Shown one piece after another: positions 29,818 through 37,875 of a DNA stretch of 64,000 bases. Location of the stretch: contig NZ_CP188258.1 of NCBI RefSeq assembly GCF_049994905.1, positions 1,178,001 through 1,242,000 on the forward strand, in the 5' to 3' direction. A model generated the notes under the pieces. It searched no databases. It was not told the DNA's origin and worked only from the letters and a program-made list of their open reading frames with translations. A program made the position numbers and the translations under genes. Source of the stretch: Diaminobutyricibacter sp049994905. GTDB lineage: Bacteria > Actinomycetota > Actinomycetes > Actinomycetales > Microbacteriaceae. How positions within the stretch are numbered: position 1 is the stretch's first letter; each line of letters starts with the position of its first letter.

Positions 29818-32466
29818 CTAGGAGTTGAGGCCGATAGGGGCCTCCTCTTTCTTGCGGATGCTCTCGGCGACGAGGTCATCCCAGCTCGGAAGCGGTTGCC
29901 TCGATGCCGGCCTCTCAGGCGTTGGATGGTCCATGGTCGATGGAGATGCGGCAGAATCTGCCGACTGTTCTGTCGCCCACTCGGCGGGAAGCGTGTCAGG
30001 GACAGCGTCCTCGTCGAGCATCTCCTCGACCTGGTCATCCACACGGTGCTCCTGGGCCGTCTTCAGGCGGAGGCCCTTCCAGAAGCGCTGACCGTTGTTG
30101 ACTTTCTCGTCGGTGAGCACTCCGGAACGGCTGGTGAAGTCCTTGACCACACCGCGGTCCTTGAGTGCACTTTTGAGGCGATCCATGGTCCAGGTTGCCC
30201 TGATGTTGGCTTCGGTCTGGAACTCGCGGAAGGAGTCGAGTACCTCTTTGCGGTTCGTGAAAGTGTCTGCGATTACGACCTTGTCCTCGAGCCATGCATC
30301 GACCGGGTCGCCGGCCTTGCGTTGCTTCGCGGTCTCGGCCCGCACCGCAGCGCAGGTCGGGAGCGAGCGGTCGCCTTGCAGGAATTCGGCGGCGCCGGCG
30401 AGGATCCACGCGAGGATGCCGGGAAGTTCCGCCGCGAGTTTCTCTTTCAGGAAGGGGATGTAGTCGGGAGAGCCATCGACGATGACATGGCGGAAGGGAA
30501 TGTAGGTGAGCCGCTTCCAGATTGCACCGTCAGCGGAATCGACGCCGAGCCGGTGGTTGGCTGGCAGCCAGAGCGTCCATGTGGGGATGAAGTCGCAGCT
30601 GGACTTGTAGAGGCCGCGCGCTTTGGTCATATCGGGGGAGGTCATCGATTTGATGACCGAATCGGAGACCCGAGTTTCGTTTCCAGCCTCGGAGATGCCT
30701 ACATAGCGCTTGCCGATCAACGAGCTGATCAGCTCGTTGTCGGGCTTGTCGAGGAACTTCTCGGCTTGGGCGCTCGTCGCGTATTCGCCGAAGACCTTCA
30801 TGAGGGTTGAGGTGAAGACTGATTTCCAGGTGTTGGCTGGCCCGATGGGCACGACGATCAGAGGGTGGATGATTTCGCCGATTGCCGAGAGGCCAACAAT
30901 CAGCTGGAGGTGTTTCTGGAACTCCTTGTCGCCCTGGGTGATTGTTTCGAGCATCCGGTTCCAGATCGGGGTCGGGAGTTCCGGGTCGTAGTCCACTGCG
31001 GTCCGTTTCGTGAGCAGCTGGGCCGGGTCGTGTGGGTGTGCCTCGCCAGTTCGGAGGTCGATTGTCACGTTCCGTGCCACGAAGGCGTAGGGGTCAGAGT
31101 CCAGGTCGTTCGCGCTGATTACGGTGCCGGGGTGCCCTTTTGCGAGTTTGACGGCAGCTTCCAGTCCGCGCAGGGATTGGCCGTACTCGTCTTCGGGGTC
31201 ACGCTTGGCCAACTTGCCTGCGAGGCTGACGAGGATGGTGTCGGAGTGGTCGTCGACCCAGCGTGTGCCGTCCCATCGCAGGGAGTGTTTCTCGTTGGCG
31301 ATGAATCGGTAGCCGGTTTCGGGTTGCAGCATCTCCCGAGCAAGTCGCTCGCCGCGGCCGAGATCGGTTCTCGGGTAGACGGTCGAGAAGCGTTCGACGT
31401 CGCTGCGGGACTTGCAATTTTCGAGCAGGTTCCAGAACGCGGTGTCACCGTGTTGGACGATAAAGTCGTCGATGCCCTTTGCGTGCGCCTGTTCGGGGAT
31501 GTCGACGATCTTCACGATCGCCCCCTCGGCCTCGAGGAGCTCGGCAGTGGTCTTTAGCGCCTTGGCAACTTGGCTATTTGTGCGCCAGTCCGCGTCGAAA
31601 CAGAGGAAGACCTCTCGGGCGTCCCAGTTGATCTGTCGCATGCCGTCGGTTAGAGCGGGCTTGTCGGTTGGGTTGCTGTCGCTGTTAGGTGCAGCGAAGC
31701 CCATGGTGACTCCGGTGAGTGCCAATGTGGCAAGCTCACGATCGCTACGACGCGCAGCGGAGAGGACGGCATCGGCCTTGACGACCCCTTCGACCACAAG
31801 TGCGGGAGTGAGGTAGCCGGGGGTTTCATCGTTGAGAACCTCGGCCACAAACGGGTGCACATCAGGAGTCGGGACGGTGCCCGCGCCGACGCCACGTTTC
31901 GTGTTGTGGGCGAGCAGGAACTTCATCTCGCGCGCCTTGGTCTTGGGCACGAGCAGGTAGGTCTTCTCGGTCTTGAGTTCGCCCTTACGATCTCCGGACC
32001 TGTAGATCTCCTGGACGCCGTTGGAGTCCAGCTTCGGCCTGTCCACGCCGACGGTCGATCTCACCATGATGGGCTCGCCGGTCAGCCGGTTCACGACCAC
32101 TTCCTCAACTGGAACTGGCTTCTCAGGACGGAGCTGTTCTGTGGAGCACATACCGTTGCGCTGAAAGAGTGGGATGGAGAGAGGGCGCTGCCGTCCCATC
32201 CCATCCCACCGCTCCATGTAGTCCTTGTCGGCGTGAAGGTCCGGGCGCACTGACCGCGACCAGCTCACCTTGCTGCCCCAGTCAACGGGGCGTTCGGGAA
32301 CGTAGTAGCCGCGCGCCTCGGCCACGTCGGGGTCCACGCCGCGATTAGCGAGGTAGCGGGCAGCCCACTCGATCTCGAAACCATCTGATCCACACCAGAT
32401 CAGATCGGGGTATTCGCTGGCGTCCAGTGGTGCACGCGGCGCCGAAACGATTGCTTCCTTTTCCAT
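29818..32466 (-). CDS. P4-type primase-helicase (DUF3854 + SF3 helicase)
   Basis: An 882-residue replication protein from the ATG at 32466. The N-terminal half has a DUF3854/Toprim-like region: LVVEGVVKADAVL, EVFLCFDADW and KGIDDFIVQHG. A D5-N-like part (YRFIANEKHSLRWDGTRWVDD) follows. The superfamily 3 helicase core starts with VVPIGPANTWKSVFTSTLMKVFG. There the glycine before the Walker A lysine is Trp547 instead of Gly, a change one base can produce. Later motifs are KRYVGISEAGNE and TLWLPANHRLG. Related proteins initiate replication of phages, satellites and integrated plasmids. The iteron region just upstream is the likely origin. Confidence 0.9.
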   Translation of the reverse strand: MEKEAIVSAPRAPLDASEYPDLIWCGSDGFEIEWAARYLANRGVDPDVAEARGYYVPERPVDWGSKVSWSRSVRPDLHADKDYMERWDGMGRQRPLSIPLFQRNGMCSTEQLRPEKPVPVEEVVVNRLTGEPIMVRSTVGVDRPKLDSNGVQEIYRSGDRKGELKTEKTYLLVPKTKAREMKFLLAHNTKRGVGAGTVPTPDVHPFVAEVLNDETPGYLTPALVVEGVVKADAVLSAARRSDRELATLALTGVTMGFAAPNSDSNPTDKPALTDGMRQINWDAREVFLCFDADWRTNSQVAKALKTTAELLEAEGAIVKIVDIPEQAHAKGIDDFIVQHGDTAFWNLLENCKSRSDVERFSTVYPRTDLGRGERLAREMLQPETGYRFIANEKHSLRWDGTRWVDDHSDTILVSLAGKLAKRDPEDEYGQSLRGLEAAVKLAKGHPGTVISANDLDSDPYAFVARNVTIDLRTGEAHPHDPAQLLTKRTAVDYDPELPTPIWNRMLETITQGDKEFQKHLQLIVGLSAIGEIIHPLIVVPIGPANTWKSVFTSTLMKVFGEYATSAQAEKFLDKPDNELISSLIGKRYVGISEAGNETRVSDSVIKSMTSPDMTKARGLYKSSCDFIPTWTLWLPANHRLGVDSADGAIWKRLTYIPFRHVIVDGSPDYIPFLKEKLAAELPGILAWILAGAAEFLQGDRSLPTCAAVRAETAKQRKAGDPVDAWLEDKVVIADTFTNRKEVLDSFREFQTEANIRATWTMDRLKSALKDRGVVKDFTSRSGVLTDEKVNNGQRFWKGLRLKTAQEHRVDDQVEEMLDEDAVPDTLPAEWATEQSADSAASPSTMDHPTPERPASRQPLPSWDDLVAESIRKKEEAPIGLNS

Positions 32467-33272
32467 GCACTTGTCATTCCGCACCGTCAGGCGCGATATG
32501 CACAAACGCGGCAAGAGAAGTTGAGCGTCCATCTGTACCCGGACTCAGGGCCACGTCTGCGCCGCCGCGCAGCGCGGCTAACGGGGAAAGGTGATCTTGA
32601 CCGGTCGCTGAGATTGTTGGGTGAATCAGCGACTGATCGGCTGATCCCGAGTCGCGGACCGCTGCCGCCGGAGAAGGCACTGGTCGCGCAGCCCATCCGG
32701 GCCTCGCCGTCCAACGGACAAACGGACTGTGATTTCCAGATAGGTAGTTGACACGGCTGAGGATCAAGAGAAATTGGTCAAGATCATCAGCTAAAGCAAC
32801 TCTGGTTGCTGTAGCAAGTTCAAAACTTGCTCGGTCTTCAGCCACGCTTTTTCTGCAGAATCGTTGTCCGTTTGTCCGTTAGCTTCTTTCCTTCTCTGAA
32901 AAAGGAAAAAGTGCCTGGTAACCCGGCTTTCCCGGGTCTCTGCATGTCACGGCAGACGGATACGCACTTGTCCGCTTTTCGTCCGTTGTGTCCGTTCGTC
33001 CTCCTGTGACGAGCAATGAACGGACACAACGGACAGCGACGGGCAACCAAGTGTCCGTACCCCGCATGCGGTCGGCGGCGCGGCGGTGCCGAGAGTGCCG
33101 ACCGATTGGGCGACCGGGCGGTCGGACACCTGGACCGGCCGGTATCGACGAAGTACAACAACGTCGGTACCGGCCGGCGCTTCTCCCGCACAGGAGTCTT
33201 GCGAGTGTGGAGCGGTTGGCAATCCGTCGGGCCGGCAGCGGGGCCGAGCCTGCTCGATAGTAGGGTCGGCGG
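32467..33272. other. Intergenic origin region
   Basis: No convincing gene. It holds the iteron cluster and the upstream signals of the primase gene. The open frames here on both strands are arginine- and serine-rich shadows. Confidence 0.7.
32713..33059. repeat. Iteron cluster TGTCCGTT, candidate replication origin
   Basis: Exact octamers TGTCCGTT occur in tandem at 32865-32872 and 32873-32880 and again at 32989-32996. AACGGACA (the reverse) occurs at 32713-32720, 33019-33026 and 33028-33035. One-mismatch copies are at 32721-32728, 32969-32976, 32980-32987 and 33052-33059. Within this, GTCCGTTGTGTCCGTTC (32981-32997) and its exact reverse complement (33018-33034) form a 17-bp inverted repeat with a 20-base spacer. 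The array lies between the primase gene and a divergent-looking regulon. Confidence 0.75.
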
Positions 33273-33800
33273 TCAGAGCACTGTGGCGACGGCGGCGATC
33301 GCGGCAATGAGTTCCGCGATGGTCTTCACTGTGGTCTCGATCTTGGGGATGTCGATTCCCAATCGATTCTTTGGCGACCACATGTGAAGGATCTTGAGGG
33401 TGTGACCGTTGGCTGCGGCGGCGGGGCCGAGCGCGGCCATCCAGTTGACGGTTCTGCTCGACGGGAGTGTTGTCATTGTTCCGTCGACGCCGTATTGCTG
33501 GAGTGGGCTTGTAGCGATGATGTTGCCGTTGACGTCGCCGACGACGACCTGGACTCCGCCGGTGAAGCCCTTCAACCACTGAACTGACCAGATATGCGTC
33601 TGGACAGACAGTGCACCCTGGGCGTCGAGGGTTGCGCTCGAGGACATGTAGCCCGTCTTCGCGATCGGATCTGGCCCCTGATTGCTGGCGAGCACCGGTG
33701 CGGCGCCCGCCAAGGCCGAGACTGCGCCCTTCTCTGCCGAAGCGATTTTGTCCTCTGTTACTCGATCGTCTGTCAACTCCATGACGGCCGTCTCAGACAT
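33273..33800 (-). CDS. Unknown 175-aa protein under the shared dyad
   Basis: The ATG at 33800 follows GAGGAGGAAATC, one of the strongest ribosome sites in the window. The protein starts with an acidic leader (MSETAVMELTDDRVTEDK), has a beta-rich middle (IWSVQWLKGFTGGVQVVVGDVNGNIIATSP) and ends in a hydrophobic helix (IAELIAAIAAVATVL). No export signal is visible. I recognise no family. An ATACG-N8-CGTAT dyad lies 73 bases upstream, shared with the peptide genes further right. LuxR-type regulator 1 follows on the other strand. Confidence 0.75.
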   Translation of the reverse strand: MSETAVMELTDDRVTEDKIASAEKGAVSALAGAAPVLASNQGPDPIAKTGYMSSSATLDAQGALSVQTHIWSVQWLKGFTGGVQVVVGDVNGNIIATSPLQQYGVDGTMTTLPSSRTVNWMAALGPAAAANGHTLKILHMWSPKNRLGIDIPKIETTVKTIAELIAAIAAVATVL

Positions 33801-33872
33801 GATTTCCTCCTCATTCGAAGCCATCCGGTTCAGATGGCACCTCAAGGTTCATCGATGTCTGAGGCTCGAACA

Positions 33873-33890
33873 ATACGAAGAATCGCGTAT
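33873..33890. promoter_or_regulatory. Regulon dyad 1 (ATACG-N8-CGTAT)
   Basis: Perfect 5-bp arms 8 bases apart, followed by GGCGG. It is between the 175-aa gene (minus) and LuxR-type regulator 1 (plus). The same 18-bp geometry recurs at 36052, 36932, 46269 and 47519. Confidence 0.65.
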
Positions 33891-34037
33891 GGCGGGTGAG
33901 CACCGAACGCGAGGTGGCAGACGGGCGCGACGGAATACCGAGGTAGTTTGGTCGGCCGGGTGGCGAGTTGCGGTGGGCGGACTGGCGGGTCTACCGTTCG
34001 TGTATCAGGATCACGGCACCGTTCTTTTGGGGCGCTT

Positions 34038-34778
34038 TTGGACGGCACGGAGCTTGCATTGCGGTTGAGCTACGACCTCGCGGGAGTCACGGACCGCGGG
34101 GTCTTCCTTGACGCGGTGACATCGTCGTTGGAGGGGATCTTCCCGTCGGAGTCTCTGGGGTGGGTGGGGTTTCATCCAACTACTGGGTTGCTAGAGATTC
34201 GTGGGACCGGCGACGCAGGAGATCCGGAAGTCGTTGATGCGGTCAGCCGGAACATGTTCCGTCACCCGCAGTTGCTCAGCTACACGACGACGAACACGAT
34301 TCACCCACGCCGGATCAGCGACATCATCGGCGACCGCGACTGGCTAAACCACCCGGTTTTCGCGGAGGCGTTCGCCCCATGGCATGCCAAGACGCAGCTG
34401 TCGATCGTTGTCACCCCAGTGACTCCGAACTCATGGAACGGGTGGGCGTTCAACCGGAACCACCGGGATTTCACCGACGCGGAAGTTAATACGGCGGCTG
34501 CGATCCAGCCGCTGCTTGTCGCTTTCAATCGGCTGACGGGTCTGGCGTCTCCTCATCCTGATTTCGTGGCGCGGAACCCGCTGACGAGACGAGAGACTGA
34601 GGTGCTTCAGCTCGTCAGTCAGGGGTTCACTGCGACCGCCATCGGATATGTCCTTCGGATCTCAGTGTTGACGGTCCGGAAGCATCTCGAGAACGCGTAC
34701 GAGAAGTTGGGTCAGCATGATCGGTTGATGGCGGTGACCGCCGCAGCCCGGATGGGAATCATCCACATTCCGGGGTGA
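34038..34778 (+). CDS. LuxR-type regulator 1
   Basis: The C-terminal GerE-type helix-turn-helix is clear: LTRRETEVLQLVSQGFTATAIGYVLRISVLTVRKHLENAYEKLGQHDR. The N-terminal half (LSYDLAGVTDRGVFLDAVTSSLEGIFPSESLGWVGF... HPQLLSYTTTN... RRISDIIGDRDWLNHPVFAEAF) aligns with three other regulators in this window and may be a GAF-like sensor. Start is uncertain: I use the TTG at 34038 (246 aa) because it gives the same length as the paralogues; upstream in-frame starts exist at 33948 (TTG) and 33960 (GTG). Confidence 0.85.
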   Translation: MDGTELALRLSYDLAGVTDRGVFLDAVTSSLEGIFPSESLGWVGFHPTTGLLEIRGTGDAGDPEVVDAVSRNMFRHPQLLSYTTTNTIHPRRISDIIGDRDWLNHPVFAEAFAPWHAKTQLSIVVTPVTPNSWNGWAFNRNHRDFTDAEVNTAAAIQPLLVAFNRLTGLASPHPDFVARNPLTRRETEVLQLVSQGFTATAIGYVLRISVLTVRKHLENAYEKLGQHDRLMAVTAAARMGIIHIPG

Positions 34779-34788
34779 GCGCCCTACC

Positions 34789-35187
34789 TCACACCCATTC
34801 GAGGTGAACGTACTCGTCGGTGTCACCCCACCGGCGCACTGCGAGACCCCAGCTGTGTTTCTGGTTGGGGATGGGCCCGCAGTCGGAGACGACACGGATC
34901 CGTTTCAAACTGCCGACGACCTTGTTCGCGTTGCCGGCGTCGATGCGGGTCAGGTACTTCTTCCCGACGAACTTCTTCACCGTTCGACGCGAGTACCCGA
35001 GCCCGACCAGGTACCGCACCGCGGCGGATTCCGCGCGGGGCCGGTCGAAGAACTCGAGCACCTGCACTACGGCCGGCTCCGCCGACTCCCGCGCTGACCG
35101 CACCCGGACGTACACGGGTTCTGCCTGCTCATCGAACCAGACCGGCTGCTCATCGGCTGCAGTGGCGGTGGGGTGGGTGTCGGTCAT
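34789..35187 (-). CDS. Unknown 132-aa protein
   Basis: The ATG at 35187 follows AGGAG. The protein reads MTDTHPTATAADEQPVWFDEQAEPVYV at the start, with VQVLEFFDRPRAESAAVRYLVGLGYSRRTVKKFVGKKYLTRI in the middle. That basic helical part could bind nucleic acid. No family recognised. It converges with LuxR-type regulator 1, leaving ten bases between the stops. Confidence 0.65.
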   Translation of the reverse strand: MTDTHPTATAADEQPVWFDEQAEPVYVRVRSARESAEPAVVQVLEFFDRPRAESAAVRYLVGLGYSRRTVKKFVGKKYLTRIDAGNANKVVGSLKRIRVVSDCGPIPNQKHSWGLAVRRWGDTDEYVHLEWV

Positions 35188-35311
35188 GGTGCTCCTGCGG
35201 ACGGGGAAGGGTGGGACGCCTTCCGGAGATGCGGCCGGACATTGGACCGCTGCCTGACTACCGAACGGTAATCGCTGTTGGCCCTCCCAACCTGGCGCGC
35301 AGCCGTGGATG

Positions 35312-35491
35312 TCAGGGCAGCCTGACGAAGCCGATCCCCGCACGGATCACGGCGCGAGCCGTCTGCTTTGTCATCTCCCACGGAGCGTCACGCAGTTGCT
35401 GCTCGAGCTGAGCCCGGTCTGTGGTGTCGAGCCCGCCGGCGCGCTCCTCATGCTTTGGATTGGTAGTCTCGCCGTCGAGCGCCGCCGGCAC
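35312..35491 (-). CDS. Possible 59-aa protein or gene remnant
   Basis: The minus-strand frame ends WEMTKQTARAVIRAGIGFVRLP and looks protein-like for some 110 codons back to 35650. The only ordinary start is a GTG at 35491, two bases after GGAGG, which is too close. It may be a gene that has lost its 5' end. Confidence 0.35.
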   Translation of the reverse strand: MPAALDGETTNPKHEERAGGLDTTDRAQLEQQLRDAPWEMTKQTARAVIRAGIGFVRLP

Positions 35492-35670
35492 GACCTCCGA
35501 CGACGACAGCCGCTCAAAATGCGCTGGACCGCCCCGCCTGGATGCCGCACCGGGCTGAGGTGCGGGGTGCGGGGTAGCGCCTACGAGATCCGGACGGGGA
35601 GACCAGGGCGGTGGTGTGACCGCTGACGACCTGTCAGAAGCGCTGCACTTCGCCTGTCAGTGCTGGCCTG

Positions 35671-35856
35671 TCAGTGTTGCAACCTGACGATGAGGAGTAT
35701 CGGGTCGTGGACGGCTTCGAACGCGTTGAAGATGCCCAATCTCGTGTGGGCGTTGCTGAGATGAATTGTGGGTTCGGCGTTCGGCGGTGCGCCGACTGAT
35801 GATGAGCCGGAAACCGCCAAGCCGGCAAGCAGCGCTGCAAGGATCACGAGTCTCAT
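35671..35856 (-). CDS. Small secreted peptide B1
   Basis: A 61-residue product starting with a signal-like segment MRLVILAALLAGLAVSGSSSVGA, then about 38 residues ending HDPILLIVRLQH. It has no cysteine. The ATG overlaps the stop of peptide A1 in an ATGA, so A1 and B1 are co-translated. No family recognised. The A-B arrangement (short acidic peptide, then signal-bearing peptide) recurs at 46.1-46.2 kb. Confidence 0.65.
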   Translation of the reverse strand: MRLVILAALLAGLAVSGSSSVGAPPNAEPTIHLSNAHTRLGIFNAFEAVHDPILLIVRLQH

Positions 35857-36002
35857 GTTGGTCGGGCTTCGGTGGGTAGCAGAGGCGGCAGCGGGTTGGC
35901 CGGCGTCGACGCGGTGTACGGCGGAAGACTGACCCGCGACCAGTCGATGACGATGCATTCGATTTCTGCGGACTCGTCGCGGGTTTCGGTTGTGTGGAAC
36001 AT
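35853..36002 (-). CDS. Short acidic peptide A1 (EIECIVIDW type)
   Basis: A 49-residue product with an excellent ribosome site (AGGAGG, eight bases before the ATG). It reads MFHTTETRDESAEIECIVID then WSRVSLPPYT and a proline-rich tail. ES-x-EIECIVIDW-x-x-V is shared with peptide A2 (46098-46220), which marks it as a real, conserved coding sequence. There is no export signal and a single cysteine. The possibilities are a ribosomal peptide precursor, a signalling peptide, or a small regulator of the neighbouring LuxR-type proteins; none can be chosen from sequence. Confidence 0.7.
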   Translation of the reverse strand: MFHTTETRDESAEIECIVIDWSRVSLPPYTASTPANPLPPLLPTEARPT

Positions 36003-36051
36003 TGGACCAACCTCCTGCAAACAGGATGACGCCGACGAGGTTCCGGGCGAC

Positions 36052-36069
36052 ATACGAAGAACCACGTAC
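36052..36069. promoter_or_regulatory. Regulon dyad 2 (ATACG-N8-CGTAC)
   Basis: Located 50 bases upstream of peptide A1, with the same geometry as dyads 1 and 3. Nine of ten arm bases pair. Confidence 0.55.
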
Positions 36070-36178
36070 GTCGGCATCTGGTCCGGGCACTGTTCGCGGA
36101 ACGTTGAGCTGCGTGAGACCGGTGAGATACCGCCGGCCATTCGCGTCCGTGAAGTCGGTCTGGTTGCCTGTTTGACCG

Positions 36179-36880
36179 CTAACTCGGCTGCTGGCCGTAT
36201 ACCCGTCGATAGTTGGTTTCGTATTGACGTCGGCCGACCGTCCGGTAGAGCACTCTGGCGAATCCGGGGAGTGTCGTTTTCATCCAAGCGTGCCGTTCTT
36301 CTGGGGTGAACGGGTCGAGGATGTAGCCGAGTTGGACCATCATTCGGTTCTTCGGAACGCTCGCGAGTCCTCGTTCACCGAATGCGTCCCACTCGCGTTG
36401 GCTCATTGTCGCCGCTGCGACGGGGAGAATCTGGTTCTCCTCCTGGCCGAGGTGCGTTGATAGTGAGGAATGGACCTGGTCGAGAATTACGGCGACCCGC
36501 TCGCCGGCGGCTGGATCAGCGCTCGCCTTCCACGCTGGAAGTTGCATGCCGAGTTCGCTCAGTAGCGCGGCCACTTGGGCGTGCTGCGCTTTCATCTGAC
36601 CGACGTGGAGTGCGCATGCTGGGGAGCGCTCTTCCAAGGTGTCCCATAACGATTCGTCTTCGGTGACATGGTGGTTGTGGAGGACGTCGGCGAACTCTGC
36701 GACATGGTTCGCGATGATCGTGGAGCGTTTCGTGTCGCCGGGCGGCACGTCGCGCACCAGTTTGGGCGCGTCGGTGAAGACGCGGCGCAACGCGCGGTGG
36801 ATGACAAGCATCCCGCTCGTGTCGCATCCGACGTCCGCGTGTGTAGGCGGCATTCCGTCGCTGGGTAGCTGGGTTACCAT
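36179..36880 (-). CDS. Hemerythrin HHE-domain protein
   Basis: The product has 233 residues from the ATG at 36880 (AAGGAGAG upstream). Histidines and acidic residues appear in the HHE order: LVIHRALRR, FADVLHNHHVTEDESLWDTL, HAQVAALL, and STHLGQEENQILPV. They would bind a di-iron centre that senses or carries oxygen or reactive species. The C-terminal part (PEERHAWMKTTLPGFARVLYRTVGRRQYETNY) matches the tail of actinobacterial hemerythrin-like proteins. Dyad 3 is 52 bases upstream, placing it in the same predicted regulon as the peptide genes. Confidence 0.85.
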   Translation of the reverse strand: MVTQLPSDGMPPTHADVGCDTSGMLVIHRALRRVFTDAPKLVRDVPPGDTKRSTIIANHVAEFADVLHNHHVTEDESLWDTLEERSPACALHVGQMKAQHAQVAALLSELGMQLPAWKASADPAAGERVAVILDQVHSSLSTHLGQEENQILPVAAATMSQREWDAFGERGLASVPKNRMMVQLGYILDPFTPEERHAWMKTTLPGFARVLYRTVGRRQYETNYRRVYGQQPS

Positions 36881-36931
36881 GCGCTCTCCTTGGTTGGATG
36901 ACAATATTCCTCCGCGGTTGGGGGGCGGCCA

Positions 36932-36949
36932 ATACGTTTCTTCGCGTAT
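36932..36949. promoter_or_regulatory. Regulon dyad 3 (ATACG-N8-CGTAT)
   Basis: Perfect arms, followed by GGCGG as in dyad 1. It lies between the hemerythrin gene (52 bases) and the hydrolase gene (35 bases), so it could control both. Confidence 0.65.
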
Positions 36950-36984
36950 GGCGGAACGGGTCGCGGGGTGGGAGCATCGGTCTG

Positions 36985-37875
36985 ATGTCCATTTCGATGA
37001 GCCTGACCCGGGTGGCGCTTCGGGCACGCCCGAATAGATACCGCACCGAAGCGACGATGTATGAGTCTGCTCGGAACGATAGCGGTGATGCGCCGATCCC
37101 GGGGTCCCTGCGGCGGTCGTGCATCATCCGGCGTGAGTCCGTGCTCGGAAACACCGTGATCACGTTGACGCCGAAAGCCGGCGCGACGGGAACGCACCTG
37201 ATCTATGCCCACGGTGGCGTGTACGTCCACTCGCTCGTCTCCGCCCATTGGAGGATCATTGCGACTCTGATTCGACTATCCGGGGTGACCGTCACGGTTC
37301 CCCTGTACGGCCTCGCCCCTGACCATTCGGCAGACGATGCATATCCGTTCCTTCAAGCCGTGTACATGAGCGTCGTCGATCGCGCTGCGGGCAAACCGGT
37401 GATCCTGGCTGGTGATTCGTGCGGTGGCGCGCTGAGCGTCGGCCAGGCCATCCGATGCCGCCATGAAGACCTCCCCGCGCCCGCAGCGCTGATCCTGTTC
37501 TCGCCCTGGGTCGATGCGTCCATGTCGAACCCCGGCATTGCGGCGATCGAAAAGCGCGACTCGATGCTGGCTCCCGCCGGACTTGCCGCCGCCGGCCGCG
37601 TGTGGGCCGGCTCACGGTCTGTCGCGGACCCGCTGATCAGTCCGATCCACGACACCCTCCGCTTAATGCCGCCCATCTTCATCTACCAGGGCGGCAACGA
37701 CATTCTGTTGCCGGACGCGAAGATGTTTGCCGCGAAGGCGAAAGAGGCCGGAAACAGGGGCGCCCTGCGCATCTACCCCGCAGGCGTTCACGTGTTCGTC
37801 GGAGCGGGGTGGACGCCGGAAGCGCGGAACGCGTTGCGGGACGCCGCTCAACACATCCGCGCTGCGACCACTTAG
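36985..37875 (+). CDS. Alpha/beta-hydrolase of the hormone-sensitive lipase group
   Basis: The 296-residue product starts at the ATG at 36985; an upstream frame to 36898 is open but crosses the regulatory dyad. HGGVYVHS forms the oxyanion hole of the HSL group, GDSCGGALS holds the nucleophile (Cys replaces the usual Ala after Ser), and GGNDILLPD and GVHVFVG supply Asp and His. It probably hydrolyses small esters or lactones. Next to LuxR-type regulators it could process a signal molecule, which is inference. Its stop overlaps that of LuxR-type regulator 2. Confidence 0.88.
   Translation: MSISMSLTRVALRARPNRYRTEATMYESARNDSGDAPIPGSLRRSCIIRRESVLGNTVITLTPKAGATGTHLIYAHGGVYVHSLVSAHWRIIATLIRLSGVTVTVPLYGLAPDHSADDAYPFLQAVYMSVVDRAAGKPVILAGDSCGGALSVGQAIRCRHEDLPAPAALILFSPWVDASMSNPGIAAIEKRDSMLAPAGLAAAGRVWAGSRSVADPLISPIHDTLRLMPPIFIYQGGNDILLPDAKMFAAKAKEAGNRGALRIYPAGVHVFVGAGWTPEARNALRDAAQHIRAATT

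Noticed and set aside
32711..33059. CRISPR array
   Set aside because: The repeats are 8 bp, occur in both orientations and have irregular spacing; there are no cas genes. Iterons fit better.
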